Source of the DNA: Varroa destructor
Lineage: Eukaryota; Arthropoda; Arachnida; Mesostigmata; Varroidae
Assembly: GCF_002443255.2 (NCBI RefSeq)
Contig: NW_019211456.1
Coordinates: 46,448,324 to 46,512,323 of the forward strand
Direction of reading: 5' to 3'
DNA length: 64,000 nt
In this document: in pieces, positions 25,381-38,788 of the stretch
Position numbering within the stretch: the stretch's first letter is position 1
Layout of the letters: each line of letters begins with the position of its first letter
Made by a program: the position numbers and the translations under genes
Notes under the pieces: generated by a model
The model's input: the letters and a program-made list of their open reading frames with translations, nothing else
Databases searched by the model: none
What the model was told of the DNA's origin: nothing

Positions 25381-28300
25381 CCCGTGCACAGATAGGAACA
25401 ATCATCACCACCTCAACGAAGATCAAGACTCACAAAAAAACTAAAACTCTATTTTGGATGTTCTGGCCTTCCCGCCTGTTGATGATGTTATGGTGGAATA
25501 CTGATTGAGATAATGATACGCTATACACGCGAACATTATGCTGACTGCTACTCGACGATGTACCTAGAACTTATTAAACGATTTATGGATCAAACTGAAT
25601 CCGAGAAATCAACACGGCACCAAAACCCTTTTTGGACGACAAACATTTTAGGTTGCATTTCCCAGTCACCTGCTGTTCATACTTTTTTAATTGGTACACT
25701 CGGATAGGGCAAAATTATTTCTGTTAATTCATAGTCTCTTCTTTAACATATTTCGGGTTAAATGATACTTCAAATTTAGTCCGCCTTGAATAATCGAAAA
25801 TGGAATAGATATATAGCAGCGCGTGTTGCACTAGGTTTTTTAATTCGACCGTGTATGTTAGGACACAGCCGATCGATATAAAAATCCACAGCGTATAATT
25901 TGTCTAAATATAAGTGGTGATACGTGGCCAGTAATTGGGTCTTAGAGAACGTAAAAAATAAGGTCTTAAATGCCAAAAACCGCACGTAATCTCTCGCTGC
26001 GTTTCATATTAATCTTTTAAATTCTTGTGAGTCTTAGAGATAACAAGTAAGGTGCTCTCAATAAAACAAATATCTACGTACGTGGTAAGTGGTAGAAAAT
26101 GTGTCTAAAACATTAGCAGACTACGCATTTACGTTGTTTCCCACAACCACAGTTTATAAAAAAAAAGTTTCCCGCTGAATGGAAATACATTGAGTACGAA
26201 GTTCACTCAATTTGAGATCGCTTAGATCAAATGATTTACTATTAGTTAGACGAGACAATGAATACAACGAATTCAAACAAAATTAAGTGCTATTGAAATC
26301 TGTATCTAAGTAGGCATTAATTAGTATTTTGAAAAATGCGTTTTTTGTTTGCAAAAATTTAAAAGCTAGTGATTAATAAAGGAGCGATTTCAACTGCGTG
26401 TGGTACATTTTTTCGTTGGTGCATTGTAGATAGATTTTTTTAATTGATATTATTTATTACGTAACGTACATACGCAGACTTGTTCATCGTACATAGCTTC
26501 TTAGCTATGTATAGGTTAGCTGTGCCGTAGGCGTATGCTTACAGGATTAGAATCTGAAAATAGTAAAGTGATAAGGCAAACATTCATCTTGATGAGCGAA
26601 CGATAGACCTGTCATTCTTTATACAAATTGAGAAGAAAAATTGCTATTTATGCGTTGCTAGCAGCATGTGGTAATCAAACGACATGTTAGCTACAACAAG
26701 CATTTAGCTTTACTAACGTTTGAGCCTTGTCGGTTCTCTGACGAGCATACCGACCATAACCTTAACTGCAACACAGTCTTCATAATAATCTCGTCGTCTC
26801 ACGATTTAACACACAGTAACAAAAACGTGGATCGCAGATATCATATATATCTAGCGTGTCTGACTTCGTGTGTATGTTTTCCTTGGCCTCTAGCGCTCCG
26901 TCGATCCTCTTTCTGCCTTCCTTGCTACTCATAAATACATTTGATGATGGTGCTGGATGATAGCAGCTTTCCCGGATAATTTTCCGGAACAATTCCTGAT
27001 CTTGCTGTTTGAAGAAGGGTTTCCTTCTTTCTTCACCCCATGCACCTCCGCCACTCCCTATGGCTATATCCCTAATAGGCTACCATCATCTACAGAGGTT
27101 GTGCGTGGCCCCTGTTACAAGCGGTCGGCTTAAGACGTTAATGATCACTTGTGGACCTTTGGAACAGACAATAGAAATAATAGAAACAGTGGCACATCGT
27201 ATCTTGATTTTTAGAAGTACAATAATTGATGCTCAGATCAGCATTGAACGAGAAAAAAACAAATATATATATATATGTATTTCGAAACCAGTGCCTTAGT
27301 TAACGATATTCTATTTGAAATGCGCATAATGGATCTTCCTACAGATATGAAGAGCTATTGGAAATTATTGGTGAAACAATAAAGATCAGCCGCTGAAAAC
27401 AAATCCAATATTAAGTTTCAGTCATAATACTAGTATTAGATTGGTAAGGAGTACCTCGATTGTATTTCTTCCTGTAACTTCCACTGCCTGACGGTTCAAT
27501 AAAGGTAGTAAACGGTGTCAATGCTAAGCGTAATTTACTTAAATGTTGCAGTAACAATAATGGTTTTATTAACAAGCCTATACCCACAAGACCACATTAA
27601 TTCGCATGAATGCTTGAAGATTAGGATCGGGATCTGTCACACGCTGCCCCTTCGCTATGCCCATGGACTGTACACACGAAGGACTCTTGTTTATCGCTAA
27701 CAAACAAGTATACGATCGTCAAATGCACACACAGTTGGTTAATTGTGGGTGCGCGTATTGGCAATTAAGTTGAAGGGGTTCGCTCAGCTACAAATACTAG
27801 CAGACACGTAAGCCATTGCATCCGTCGTTTGTTAAGTTGTTCCATGCTAAACAACTAATTATCTACTTTTTCGTGCATTAATACGTAGTCAATACAAAAA
27901 CGAAACACTAGTAAGAACAGGACAGGGCAAACATGCTATTGCTTCGTCATGATAGCAAGTTAAGTTCCTATGATGATACAACTTATATATACACACATCA
28001 CTCGTTTTTTACGTTCCGGACTTAAAGGCGGTAGGAATATAATGTGTGTTTTAGTATATGGATCACTATATTTCAGATAAAGGCCAATACGGGCGTCGTG
28101 GTTGATGCCTCGAAATGCGATCTAGCCCTACTTCGATCCAGTGGGGAAATAGGTGATGATGCTGGCGAATTATTATAAACATTTTTACGATCATTTCCTA
28201 AAATGCATGTCCAGTTAAAGGACTGTTGGAGCTCTATACGAAATTGTTCTTTTTGGCCACTTATTTCCATGGGATATTGCTTTCCAGTTAAAAGACGTAG

Positions 28301-29067
28301 CGTAAGTAGGATACTTCGAGTTAGTTAAATATGTTGTCGAACGTACCGCTAGCTTTTCGCTACGTATGTGTGGCTTACTATCCCATCGCTTTCTTTTAAG
28401 AAGCTTTCCTAACTATAGCAAGCATACCTCGCACATTCGTTGGTTCGTTCCGAAGGACATATGATGCTATTAATTTTTGTAAGGTATACTGAAAACAATT
28501 AAAAAAAAAAAACATGAAAGGCGTCACAATTCCCACAGATCCCAGCTTGAGGAAATCGAAATGAACCGTATCGGCAAAACCGCAGCCGTCGGTAGATAGG
28601 TGTTGCCGTAGACATATTATTCTCTATCGATCAGTCGATCTAAATTACCGTGTGACAAAGTATGTGTGACTGTGTCTGTTCGATCTACCGATCACACGTA
28701 TTCCTGCAATTGCTGATTTGCTATAATAGCTATCTATCGTAGCCTCGAACATTCTGAAGACATTGTCATTTCAGCGAAATAAGAAATGTTTAAACAGCTA
28801 CGAGTATCGATATAGCAGATTGCAAGGAAGACATTGGCATGAATGCTTATACAAGTGTTAATATAAAATGATTATTAATTGCTTTTACTAGCCATTTGCA
28901 TTGCGCGTCTGTCGTGTCTTGTCACCACCGAAGCCTGAACACGGATTATCGTCACAGACACACTCAAACAAACGCCCCCGCAAACTGTCATGTACGCATC
29001 GCTTAAATCGTTTACGATGCAATCAAGGATCCGAGTGTTTGACAATCAGGTCACGTATCCTTATTAC

Positions 29068-29087
29068 AAAAAAAAAAAAAAAAAAAA
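29068..29087. repeat. A20 homopolymer
   Basis: Twenty consecutive A. No gene-like frame or duplicated flank was seen next to it, so I do not call it a retroposed tail. A second, shorter run (12 A) lies at 28501-28512. Confidence 0.95.
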
Positions 29088-29758
29088 GTTTCCCATGCTT
29101 TGTCTGATTGATGATGTACTTAAATGCAGAACGTCAAGGGGGTATTATCAACGTTATTGGTCGTAATGTATAAGTCGATAAAGCCAAATTTATATGGTGT
29201 ATAGAGGGAATATTTATAGACGAGGTCGGTCGAATGCTCACGTGGCTTCGTTCACCAGTATACGAGGATCAAGAGTAAATCAACAAGATAGAACATAATG
29301 AAGGCAGGCTTCCAATTTGCACGAGCAGCATTACAGACGGCAGCTAGTAAATGGCACGTTACAGTTACATACACAACCACACGTATTGAACTGGGTGGCA
29401 CGATAGACCTGCTCATGCGTCATTACATCGTTTATCGGCTTCTGTATCATTACTACCGTAGTACGCAGGGATTAGTCTCACGGACATTGAGAGCACTCCT
29501 TCCACCATGACCCTAACTGTCATTTGAATCGACAGCTAGTCGCTGGCCTTCCAAAAAGGATTAAAAAACCTGGACTATCCGCGTCTGAAATGTTCGAAGT
29601 AATAGAATAAGGAACATCTATTGTATGGCAATTTGATCAGTGATATGCTTGCCGTCTTATCTGTATCCGTATAGCCGTGTAAGTGTGTGATGTGACATTT
29701 TTTTATCCTACATTTCGTCTAACCTGCATGATACAGAATAATCGTGTCCTAATCATAC

Positions 29759-29852
29759 CTTTAGGTGCGATGGCCGCCAGTACCGCTAAGACGAGTAGGC
29801 CGGCTGAAGCCAGCAGCGTGTTGACGTGAGCTGCCATAACACGCACAGCCAT
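29759..29852 (-). CDS. Candidate first coding exon with a signal peptide (unidentified protein)
   Basis: Read on the minus strand, an ATG at 29852-29850 opens 31 codons with a short start (MAVRVMAAHVN), a long hydrophobic core (LLASAGLLVLAVLAAIA) and a small-residue end typical of signal-peptidase sites. The frame then meets a near-consensus splice donor, AAAG|GTATG, leaving phase 1. About two thirds of its codons begin with a purine. A possible upstream acceptor AG lies at 29937-29938. The product would be secreted or membrane-anchored. I could not find the next exon at lower coordinates with confidence, and the protein family is unknown. A chance hydrophobic frame remains possible. Confidence 0.4.
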
Positions 29853-32800
29853 CACAAAAGTTTGCAGGATCAATGAATTCCAACAATGTACAAATGATTG
29901 TTGTGATAATGACCAATGATGAATAATAAGCACAACCTAATATTGACAGCCGGGTAAAATGACACTCGCTATCGATAATGATAATACTACTAGCGTTTGA
30001 CCGACGTTACCTCGAGAGGCTTAAATGATTTGTTTTAATTGTTGCGATCTTTATATGCTTCCTCTTCTTTATATGAAAACAGCGGGGAAAAATGAAAATT
30101 TATTGGTAGCGCTGACAGTGTCAGCGTATCAGCGTTTCATTTGATTTTCCCATTCAGCCGCTATGGTGGTAACAGCGGGCCGGCAATGGCAACGTACGCT
30201 TGTAAAAATTCACTCTACAGTAGAGAGATAAGAAAGGGGGAATACGACAAAGCGTCCGTCACACACACCCTCTTCGTTTTGGCAAGGACCACGTAACTGT
30301 CGAGCAACAAACGCTGCCGCTTGGGTATGACAAGCAGCAGCACCACAACGATGACGACGAGGATAATGCTGACGACCACTTTAACGACGCCCCTCGTTCT
30401 AACGTTCTAAACAACTTGATCAACAAACCAAAGAAACGACCTGCGGTGGACCGAACGATAACACAGTAACAGTAGCGACACCAGCAGTAGTCGATACAAA
30501 CACGCAGAATGTTACACGCGCTTTTTTCTGTGGCCCGTTCTCTCAGGAGAAGCAATAGCCAGAGCTGCAACCGTAACCTCGCGCATCACACACTTCACCG
30601 TACCTCACTTAACCGCGTCTACCGCCACTCAGGCACCTGCTCGGTCTGTCAGGTGCGCTCCAACGAGTCAGATCGGAGAGAACAACGATAACGATGCCGC
30701 AGAAAACGACAACATCGACATCCCAGAACTCCACACACCGGCCAACAAACCAACGGATGAATCCAACAGTGTATACCAGTAGTGCGCGCGGACGCAATTC
30801 GGTCTCCCTATTTATCTACTGCTCACCTCGTCGCTCACTTAGTACGACACACTCGGCTGGTGCCTTTGTACACCAGCAAACTCGGAGACCCGAGAGAAAA
30901 CGTATCTATCGAAGCAGGCCTGGATGAAGGCGCACGGTGGCATAGTCGCCTTCACGGTCTCGCCAAAAGAGGAGAGGCCCTGCACGGCACAGGGGAGAGT
31001 GACTGGAGGAGTCGAGGGCCCCTGGAAAGGGTGCGCATGCGCCTAAGGTAAATCTTGTCTTATATGAGCCTGCCCGCCTGCCTGAAGTTAGCGACTGGCG
31101 CGCGGCAACCCCGAATTCGCCAACATACTAACACGAGCACGCAGCTCACAGGGGCAGCGCGAGTGAAAGAAAAAGGAGAAAACGAAAGGCTGAGTGAAGA
31201 GATAGAGAGGTGACCGGTAAATGGAGAGAAGAGCGTAGCAGCACAGCTCACCTGCTGGTCTTCTAACGATTTCTCCGAACCGGTGTCGGCGCTCAAAGGT
31301 GCCTACCTTACATTGAGGAAAGACTAACTCGGCGCTCTTCCGTCTCACCTCACCCCCTCGAACTCCGACTCCCAAATACAGAGGCAGGAAGGCGTCACCA
31401 CTACCCGCCTTGCTATCGCTGCCACAGCACGAGAGAATAGAACAGCAACGACTGAGTGAAAGCAAACCACTGAAAGCGACGACAAAGACAATGCTGGCAC
31501 TATCTGAGTCGACGACTGAGGGATGTTGAGAAGGCGATGTGAAGACGGTTATGGAAGGCAGAGGTCGATGATAGGTATGGGTACCGGACGATAACCGTAA
31601 GCAAAGGCTGGAGAATGTTAGATCGAGAATTGGTGAAAAACAAGAAATGAGAAAGTAGAGTAATTTGAAAAGGAACCAATTTTCGACTGCTTTCCGCAAC
31701 GATTCCTAGAAAAATTGAATGCCATATACGCATATGAGATCAAGAGCCATGACGAACCTAGCATGTAGGCTAAAGCACTAATTAGTGCACGATACCCTTG
31801 GTCAGTCAGCCTGTATTGCTCTTGTATTATTATAAGGCCTGCTCGCTTTCCGTTTTGGGAGCACTTCTTATAGCTTTAGGTACTTAGGACAAGGTCCTAT
31901 GGCGACATAGAGTGTCGACGTGCAGAAAATTACCGCTTAGGTTAACTTTTCAGACAGCAACCCAATAAAAAGCAGGGTGGCGCGATCCCCTGTAAGACAG
32001 GAAGACCGTTGGAACATGACGGTATTTATCAATACTTGACCTACTGCCCAGGACTATATTTCATATAATATCCCACATAATATATTAGTAGTGCGCATTT
32101 CTGTGGATCGTGTTTCGATAGTATCGCCTACATCATATCAAAACCTCTGTCAGTTACTATAAACAATAATATTTAGAAACGTTTCTCCTGCAGGTAACAT
32201 GTATTCCGAGAGGTAGAGCGCAGTAATGATAGATTTTTTTTTCGGGTTAAATGGCTTGGTTCTACGTCGGATTAACCTTGACAAATTGGCAGGAGATACA
32301 GTACAATATAAAGACGATGTCACTCCACTAATCACTTTTTGTCTAGTAAGCTTTATTTGCAGAAGCCTGTTTTTCGATTCGACTCTGTCCGTTGCGCAGA
32401 AAGCAGTCCAGGTATACGTAGCATATGCATCCAATAATTATATTGACGCTATGGCCAAGCAGGCCGAGTTGACTGGGTGCCCCATGAAAACACCTCCTGA
32501 GGGATTACGGGACAAACAATTACCAGCTGGTCAATGTTAGCTGGCCAAACCAATAGGCGGTGAAGAGTACGTGGTTTCGGTCCATCAGTTACGCACTCCG
32601 GAATACTAAACTTGAGAGAACAAGTAGCTATTTACAGGAACAGAGCACCCGCAACAGGAAATATCAGGATTAATGGACCAGGCCACTATCACGTGCAACT
32701 GGTCAAGTGACAAAAATCCCCGTGCATCAAGAGAACAGAGAAGGAGCCAATCGTTCAGCGTACTAACGATTTAACTACTGACGGAAATAATTTATTGGTG

Positions 32801-35800
32801 TGCGGAATCGCAGGTAGCTCCAGTCAAGTCTATTTCTAGGATCGAGAGGAAAACGCATGCAGGTTCAGCCCCGCGTTTTAGCTTGCTTTCGCCCCGCCGC
32901 TCCCCTACCTCAGTCCACAATTGTTTTTCGTGGAAGCGCCCTGTTACTATTGGAACACCATGCCATCATGTGTGTCTACGACATCAACAACAGCACCGAG
33001 CAAAGAAGTAACCTATGCAGAACTGACGGCATGTAGTACGAGCTTCGATGTTGGACCCAACGAGAGTGTGGGCATGTACGTGTGCGTATATTCGGCGTGC
33101 TGGGCTGCAGGGCCGAAAGAAGGAACAGCTTACGCAAGGCCAGATATATCAAAGGACAGTTCTTTACGGTTAGATATCCCACTAGCAAAGGCCTGTCCAT
33201 TGGGTTGAGGGCACGAGCGGGTATTATTTATAGCAATGCGCATTGAAAAAGCGTAGTGGGACTTGCAAGATGGACGAAAAGAAGGAAAATAGAGGTATTC
33301 AAAGGAACGACGCATGCTTAAATCACACTGCTAGTAGACGTGAAACGTTGCAGCGCTGCTGCTACGCATCAGATAGCGGCAGCAATAGTAGCTGATGGTG
33401 GCATTCCGCGCCTTACGCGTCAGCAGGCGCGGATTTTGGAAGATATTTTCGACATCGCCAACACTGTCGCTAGGAAGCCTGCGCTTGCTTTGCAATCTCT
33501 AATGCTATTCCCCAGCGGCATCGTTGCTTTCGCTCGACCGTCAGCGCGATAGAAACAACGAAAAAGAAGGGGAATGCTAGCGTAAAAATGATTTCTCTTT
33601 ATATAACTGACGTACGGACTGCATACAGCAAGCAGGCTGTTGGAAGGACTGGTGCTAGAAGGATCTGAAGACTGGAGGTTTCTTCGAAGCAAAAAGGTCA
33701 GTGAGCCGAAGCTTGCAACTCCTGCTCCCTAAACCTCACACCTAAGAAACCAGGGTGTATGGGTTAAGGGATTTACATGCGTGTGAGCGCCAGCGAAGCC
33801 TCTGCTGCGACAAAACGAGAGAAGTGCTGAAGGTGATGATGCGGGAAAATATGAGATACTGGTGACGAACAGAACACCATTGGATTCCTTGCCTCGCCGT
33901 GACTGGCGATTGCACACCATTGTCCGCGTATACCCCACATCAGCGCCCTACGCGTGATAGTAACAAAGGACTTCTGCCGCCGATTGCCGCAGTTCGACCC
34001 TAGTAAGAGCAATGCAGTATTCGCTTTTTCTTTTGCCCTTGCCGTCAATGTTTAGACCTATTATCCTAAGGAGTTTTGACTTCAGCTCAGCTGCAGCCAG
34101 TAAAAAGAGTAATGAGTAATGCTTAAATTAAACACAAGAAAAGGAGGTCGAAAAGGACAAAATCAATACACGAATAGGTGAAATAGAGAGTGCGCGAAAA
34201 TAAGAGAGATGGAGGGAGTGGGCTACTGCAAGAACATAGGTTGTAATGAATTTTAGAGGTTAGGGGAAGTTTGATCAACTTTGCTAGGGTGCAGAATCAA
34301 TCAACGGTTACTACAATTTTTAAAAACGATGGATGCATAGACAGTTGGAAGCTGCTAGATGAATCCACAGCCAGTCGGCGAATTAACCAGCGCCGCAGGT
34401 TACGTAGATGAGCAAAGCTCATCAGCGCGATAGGAATTACTGGTTGTTCGGTCTATTTTACTGTACTAGCTGTAGACACGGTTCAACATCGGCAGACAAT
34501 GTTTTAGCTGGGACGGGTGGCGTAGCGGGAATTTTGTTCAGAGCAGACGGAATAGGCCCTCCGAAAAGGGGTGACAATGGAAGATCGTCGTTATATGGGA
34601 CCTAATTTGGCTAGCTATAGGTATTTTCTAAAGTTAATTGTTACCGCTCGCACATTTAGTAGACAATTTGCTCTATTTTACGGCAGGTGTTTCCTTGCCT
34701 GCGTGTTCAAACGCGTAGATCTTTGATCCGTATAAAGCTTTTATAAGATAATAGAGAAGCTCTATCTTACGCTGTATTGTTCGTGCAAAACCTAGATTAC
34801 CTATAGTTGTTGTTATCGCATAGAATATAACTATCAGTTACCTCGTAGAGGCTAATAGATCTCCTCTCATAGCATATTGTATACTTCTTTGGTCGTTTAC
34901 ATGCTGTTTAATGCAGATTGTAACAAAACCGTAGGTGAAAATAGACGTACGACGAGAGTCGGCACAACTGCTGCGCAGCTGCATTGGCAGCGAACTAATC
35001 AGAAATTCTCCATCTGCCGACAATCACCAAGTCTCGAAAACACAGCAAGGGACCTCCCATGGAGAAGTGTAGGGTGCAAGGATCGCAGCATAGGAAAGGG
35101 CGGCAACCTTTAGCGTGCTGCAGGCAGAAGATGCTCGGTTTGACTTGCTTGCCGAATGTTCGTGCAGGTGGGTTTGAAGGGGAGGAGCTGCACTTCCATC
35201 TGGTGGCGGTAGTGAAGAAGTCCGAGAAGTAGGGGACTGGGAATAGGTCTGGGGATAGAGGTGTTGTGGAACTCAGGAGACAAAAGCCGTCCTCACAGAT
35301 TCCGCAGTCAGTCGGCTAGCAGTGTTGGTAAACGGCTTTTGGTTATTTGTCCCACAAGGAAACTCTAGAGAAGTTGATAATACGACCAGCCATTTCCGTT
35401 TTGCCGAGAACGTGACTCCCGGATGATCTTCACAGACAGACGGCGTCCACAAGCCACTCCGCTTGACCAGCGACAACGCAGCGTACAGGCCACGACCGAC
35501 AATACTAAGCTCCAGCGCTAACCTATCCTCCTTCTATTGTACCTTCATCTATGCACGACCTAGTTTGCTCGTTCTCCACTCTACCTCACTCACTTGCCAC
35601 AGTTTGGCCTTACCTCGCCTTTACTCGTGCCGCTCTTACTGCCAATAGTCAAGCTCATCTCAGCCTAGTTTCCAAGTGCATTACAGGCCATTTCCAACAG
35701 GCCGAAAGCTCAGTCAACAAATGATGGTGGCTTACTGTACGCACACAACTGGTACCATTCACTGATGGTTACTGTTCTTACTTCGTCCGTGAGTGTAGCT

Positions 35801-36188
35801 ATGTGTGCGCATGTATGATCTTTCTATTGCGCTCGGAGCTGGCGCCGGGGGCTATGCTACATACCTCACAGTCCCTCTGGCTTGCTCGGTGTCCAGACAT
35901 ACGTGTACATTCACCTCAAGCAGACACGTCGGCTGCTATCTCGTACAGCTAGTATTCGTTGTTGTGCCGCTTCTGTTACTGCAGCATAGCGCAGTAAATA
36001 TATAGTAGTGAAAACGAAGATGAGATGGAGCTGATGGCGTTACTCCAAGTGGCCCCGCGCATGGTCAGCCACCGCTAACCCCGTGTGAGAGCGCTTGTAT
36101 TTGTAAGATAATATAGCCTGTCCTGATGCCGCGGACAGGAAGCAGGCCCGCGGAAACTGTTCCCCTTCCAACTTCATCTTCTACTCAG
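29853..36188. other. Unassigned DNA including a GC-rich island at 30.2-31.7 kb
   Basis: 30.2-31.7 kb is GC-rich and has a strong minus-strand donor, CAG|GTGAGC, at 31252, with a 203-codon frame (31088-31699) that lacks an ATG before that donor. It could be the promoter or 5' UTR of a minus-strand gene continuing to the signal-peptide exon at 29.8 kb; that is speculation. At 33340-33552 (+) a 70-codon frame with about 60% purine-first codons ends at TAG but lacks a good acceptor. 34.1-34.9 kb is AT-rich. Confidence 0.4.
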
Positions 36189-36374
36189 ACTTCTATAGGT
36201 TTTGCGCGTCCTCTCCCAACCACTGCTGTTCCCATTGCCACTGGTGCTGATACTGCTGCCGGTTTAAACATCAAAGACAATGAAACTAGGATAGGAAGTC
36301 AAGAATTCTACGAATCCTGGAACGCCTGGTCTAGCTTTGTGCGAAAAAGAGAGTTTGCCAGCAAGTCCCAGTAG
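36189..36374 (+). CDS. Candidate 3'-terminal coding exon (unidentified protein)
   Basis: A long pyrimidine tract ends in a strong acceptor, TACTCAG, at 36188. The 61 codons that follow run to TAG at 36374. The product starts Thr/Ala/Pro-rich and ends in an ordinary mixed-charge tail (for example NIKDNETRIGSQEFYESWNA, then a Lys/Arg-rich end). About 67% of codons begin with a purine although the strand is only about half purine, which supports coding. The same frame extends upstream to an ATG at 36126 in a poor initiation context, so an unspliced 82-codon frame is the alternative. No AATAAA was seen in the next 100 bases. No family recognised. Confidence 0.4.
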   Translation, partial: TSIGFARPLPTTAVPIATGADTAAGLNIKDNETRIGSQEFYESWNAWSSFVRKREFASKSQ

Positions 36375-38446
36375 AAAGAATAGAGGGGATGGTCAGGAGG
36401 GATAAGAGTTCACCTTCAGCGTCTAGCTCACAGAGGTTGAAGAGATGGCCGGGAAAGAGAGAAAGGGGTAGTGCCACCCGGGATCAAAATAGGTTGCCCA
36501 TTGACGGAATTGCTCTTCTTTCCATAGAAAGGTCAGAAGGGCGTCACTAACTGCCACCATCAGTGGATGTCTTTCTACCCAGCTCTTCCTTGCTTCCACT
36601 ATACGCGCTCACTAAACGGCTGTGTCCGACTGGGTGCTTCGGACGTGGAACACTGTGTAGCACCAGTTGGGCGTCCGCCTGTGCCCAAATGTCTGAAGAG
36701 TGCGCCCTCTGCCGCATACCAGTGTTCCATATTTCATTGTAGATGGGCGTGAACACCTAATCATTCCTTGCCGGACTCTCGTCTATTTTATCGGAAGGCC
36801 GACCGCTTCGCATTCTCCATACCTACCTCTGTAACGTTCTTTGGCGTGAAACTTCTTTTTACATACAATAGGCCGTCGAGACCTACGCCAGCTCTTTGAT
36901 GATAGCTGAGACCGTATACTGATTGCATGCCCATACAGTAGAACTTCATGGAATCGAACTTTTCGCAATTGGATTGGTTAGTTGAGGATGAATTAGCTAA
37001 AATGTTAATAGTAGACATTTTTTTCTCAGTGCAATGTAAGATATCTTCAACGAGTCAATTCAGCCGTCCGCATCTATAGCTGGAAATCACCGCATTAAAG
37101 TCCAACGCTAACAGCAAATATCGGGGTAGCACGTGTTGGAAAAAGACTTAGTCATTGAATTCACTGGAAATGAACAGCATGTGAACGGAAATACTGATTG
37201 ACCTTCTTCAGTTAATCTCGAGGATGACGCGCTTGGTACAATGCTTTGTGAAAGTGTTTTTGTCAGGCGATTGATCACGATGGTTTCCACGTACCCGCAC
37301 GTGCTTGTCCGCTGGATAAACAAGCTAGGGCATATATTGCATACTTATGCAAAGGCACAGCGAGATTGCTTCACATTGTGTGCTAAATGATTGGCTTTTA
37401 GCGACTTTTTTCGTCTACTTGAGCCTATTCAAAATAAAAAAGCGCAAATTCTTTTTTTAGACGCTAAAGCATTTACGTTGTAAGAAATATTGGATTTTAA
37501 TCTTTAGGCAAAGCCTTCTGAAAGATTTCCGATTAGGTTCGAAAGCTATCTTACATAGATGCACTTTGGACGCGATGTAAGCTCTGCACGATGCCCCAAG
37601 AAACCCTCAGAGCGTCGGGCATTTCATGGTTCACCCACTGAGTCAGATTTAAGTACGTACTATAACAGAGAGAGAAATGGTTCTGACTAGCGCGATTTGA
37701 AGATTCTTTCTTTATCTCATTAGGAGCATGGAGACCACCCAGAACTATGTTAAAAACGCCCTTGGCAACGAAGTAGGCTTGAATAGGGCTAACGAATGAA
37801 TTTTTTGTCAAGTAAACGCGAATATTTTATTAATCGTACAACTGTCTAGACAAAAACGGCATAAGCCCGAAGCAGTTATCGTATGCGTATTGAAAACGTA
37901 TAGAAGTAACAGCAATTTCAATACCGCTAGCTTCCGACACCTGTTTCGTATGGCTGGTTTAAAACAAAAAAGGATGCAAAGATTTCGAGGTACAGTTTTA
38001 GCCAATAAAGCTCGTCGACAGAAGAAGTTTGTACGTAGGGGCTAAATACAATGGTGCTGTACAAAGACAGCTCACAGACTTGCTAAGAGATACGAATAGA
38101 TTTATTGCTCCATTTGAATATTTGTTACTTCATTTCAATTATTATTCAAAGTTGTCAAATGCAACTTGTCGCTACTGCCGATCTTCAACTATTACGGAAC
38201 CCAGTTATGTGTAGCAGTACCATTTCGAGCGTTTCTAGGCCATAGTTTGGGTGTTGTGGTCATCGTCGTAGAAGCCAATTTACAAGATCCAGATTATTCT
38301 TACCGAGATCCTATTTCGTATTAGTCGATCGATGCCATGGACCGCGTGTCGAACGGGGTTATGTAGTTGCAATTTTTTTTACTTGGCTGCATGCCAATTT
38401 ACAGCATGTATTGATTCTACTACAGGCAAAAGATGAACGTAAGAAC
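36375..38446. other. Unassigned DNA
   Basis: 36.4-36.8 kb is GC-richer with short frames on both strands; 36.8-38.4 kb is AT-rich. I see no gene, RNA or repeat here. Confidence 0.5.
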
Positions 38447-38788
38447 TCATCGATTTTCCATGGATCTATATCTATCCGTATCGTTATTTTCGCCTGGCAT
38501 TCCATTGACTACGTAGACGCTTGCTGCCGGCGGGGGCAACGGTAGCGGCGATGGTGGCCAACCATCGCCGCTAACCAACCAACCCCCACCGCGTCCCACT
38601 CGTGGTCTCGTCTCTTGCAGTATAAAGGCTATCATTGGTCGATTAAGGAAAGATGCAGGGCGCACTTACGCAAGCACACGCCCGCCACCGCTATTATTGC
38701 TCGATAGCAGCCGACGTGGAGATCACTTCTGCTACTACTGCCGCCGCCGCCGCCGCCGCCGCCGCCGCTACAGCCATCAACGTCGCAA
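38447..38788 (-). CDS. Candidate two-exon 3' end of a minus-strand gene with poly-Gly
   Basis: Exon 38670-38788 lies between CTGACTGCAG and a GC|GTAAGT donor and reads CDVDGCS, nine Gly from the (CCG)9 run, then a 23-residue tail, ending in phase 1. A phase-matched exon 38447-38523 follows a C-rich acceptor (CCGCCGGCAG) and ends at TGA after a polar tail (NGMPGENNDTDRYRSMENR); 76% of its codons begin with a purine. An alternative acceptor at 38614 keeps the same frame. Upstream exons were not found. A 106-codon hydrophobic frame overlaps at 38694-39014 and contradicts this model. Confidence 0.17.
38543..38573. repeat. Perfect 13-bp GC-rich hairpin with 5-nt loop
   Basis: Bases 38543-38555 are the exact reverse complement of 38561-38573; 8 of 13 pairs are G-C. 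It sits in the GC-rich island that also holds the (CCG)9 run and two minus-strand exon-like frames, and would lie in the intron or coding stretch between them. A stable structure in either transcript is expected. Confidence 0.8.
38741..38767. repeat. (CCG)9 trinucleotide repeat
   Basis: Nine uninterrupted CCG units in a GC-rich, CpG-rich island. On the minus strand it reads (CGG)9 and would give poly-Gly in the exon-like frame 38670-38788, or poly-Ala in a longer overlapping frame (38694-39014). CCG/CGG runs of this kind are common in 5' UTRs and first exons. Confidence 0.97.

Larger units (their letters stand above)
21055..29758. other. Unassigned DNA with two hairpins
   Basis: Contains the foldback at 22718-22804 and the hairpin at 25352-25380. 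22.8-24.2 kb is GC-richer with several overlapping frames of 60-93 codons on both strands and no preferred one. 24.3-29.0 kb is AT-rich with A-runs at 28501 and 29068. One strong minus-strand donor (CAG|GTAAGA, plus-strand position about 24526) has only a short open frame before it. Nothing else supported. Confidence 0.5.

Noticed and set aside
31088..31699. 203-codon minus-strand frame, the longest in the window
   Set aside because: It starts from TTG, has no ATG until near its end, and is Phe/Leu/Ser/Cys-rich as expected from pyrimidine-rich DNA. The donor inside it is kept as a separate observation.
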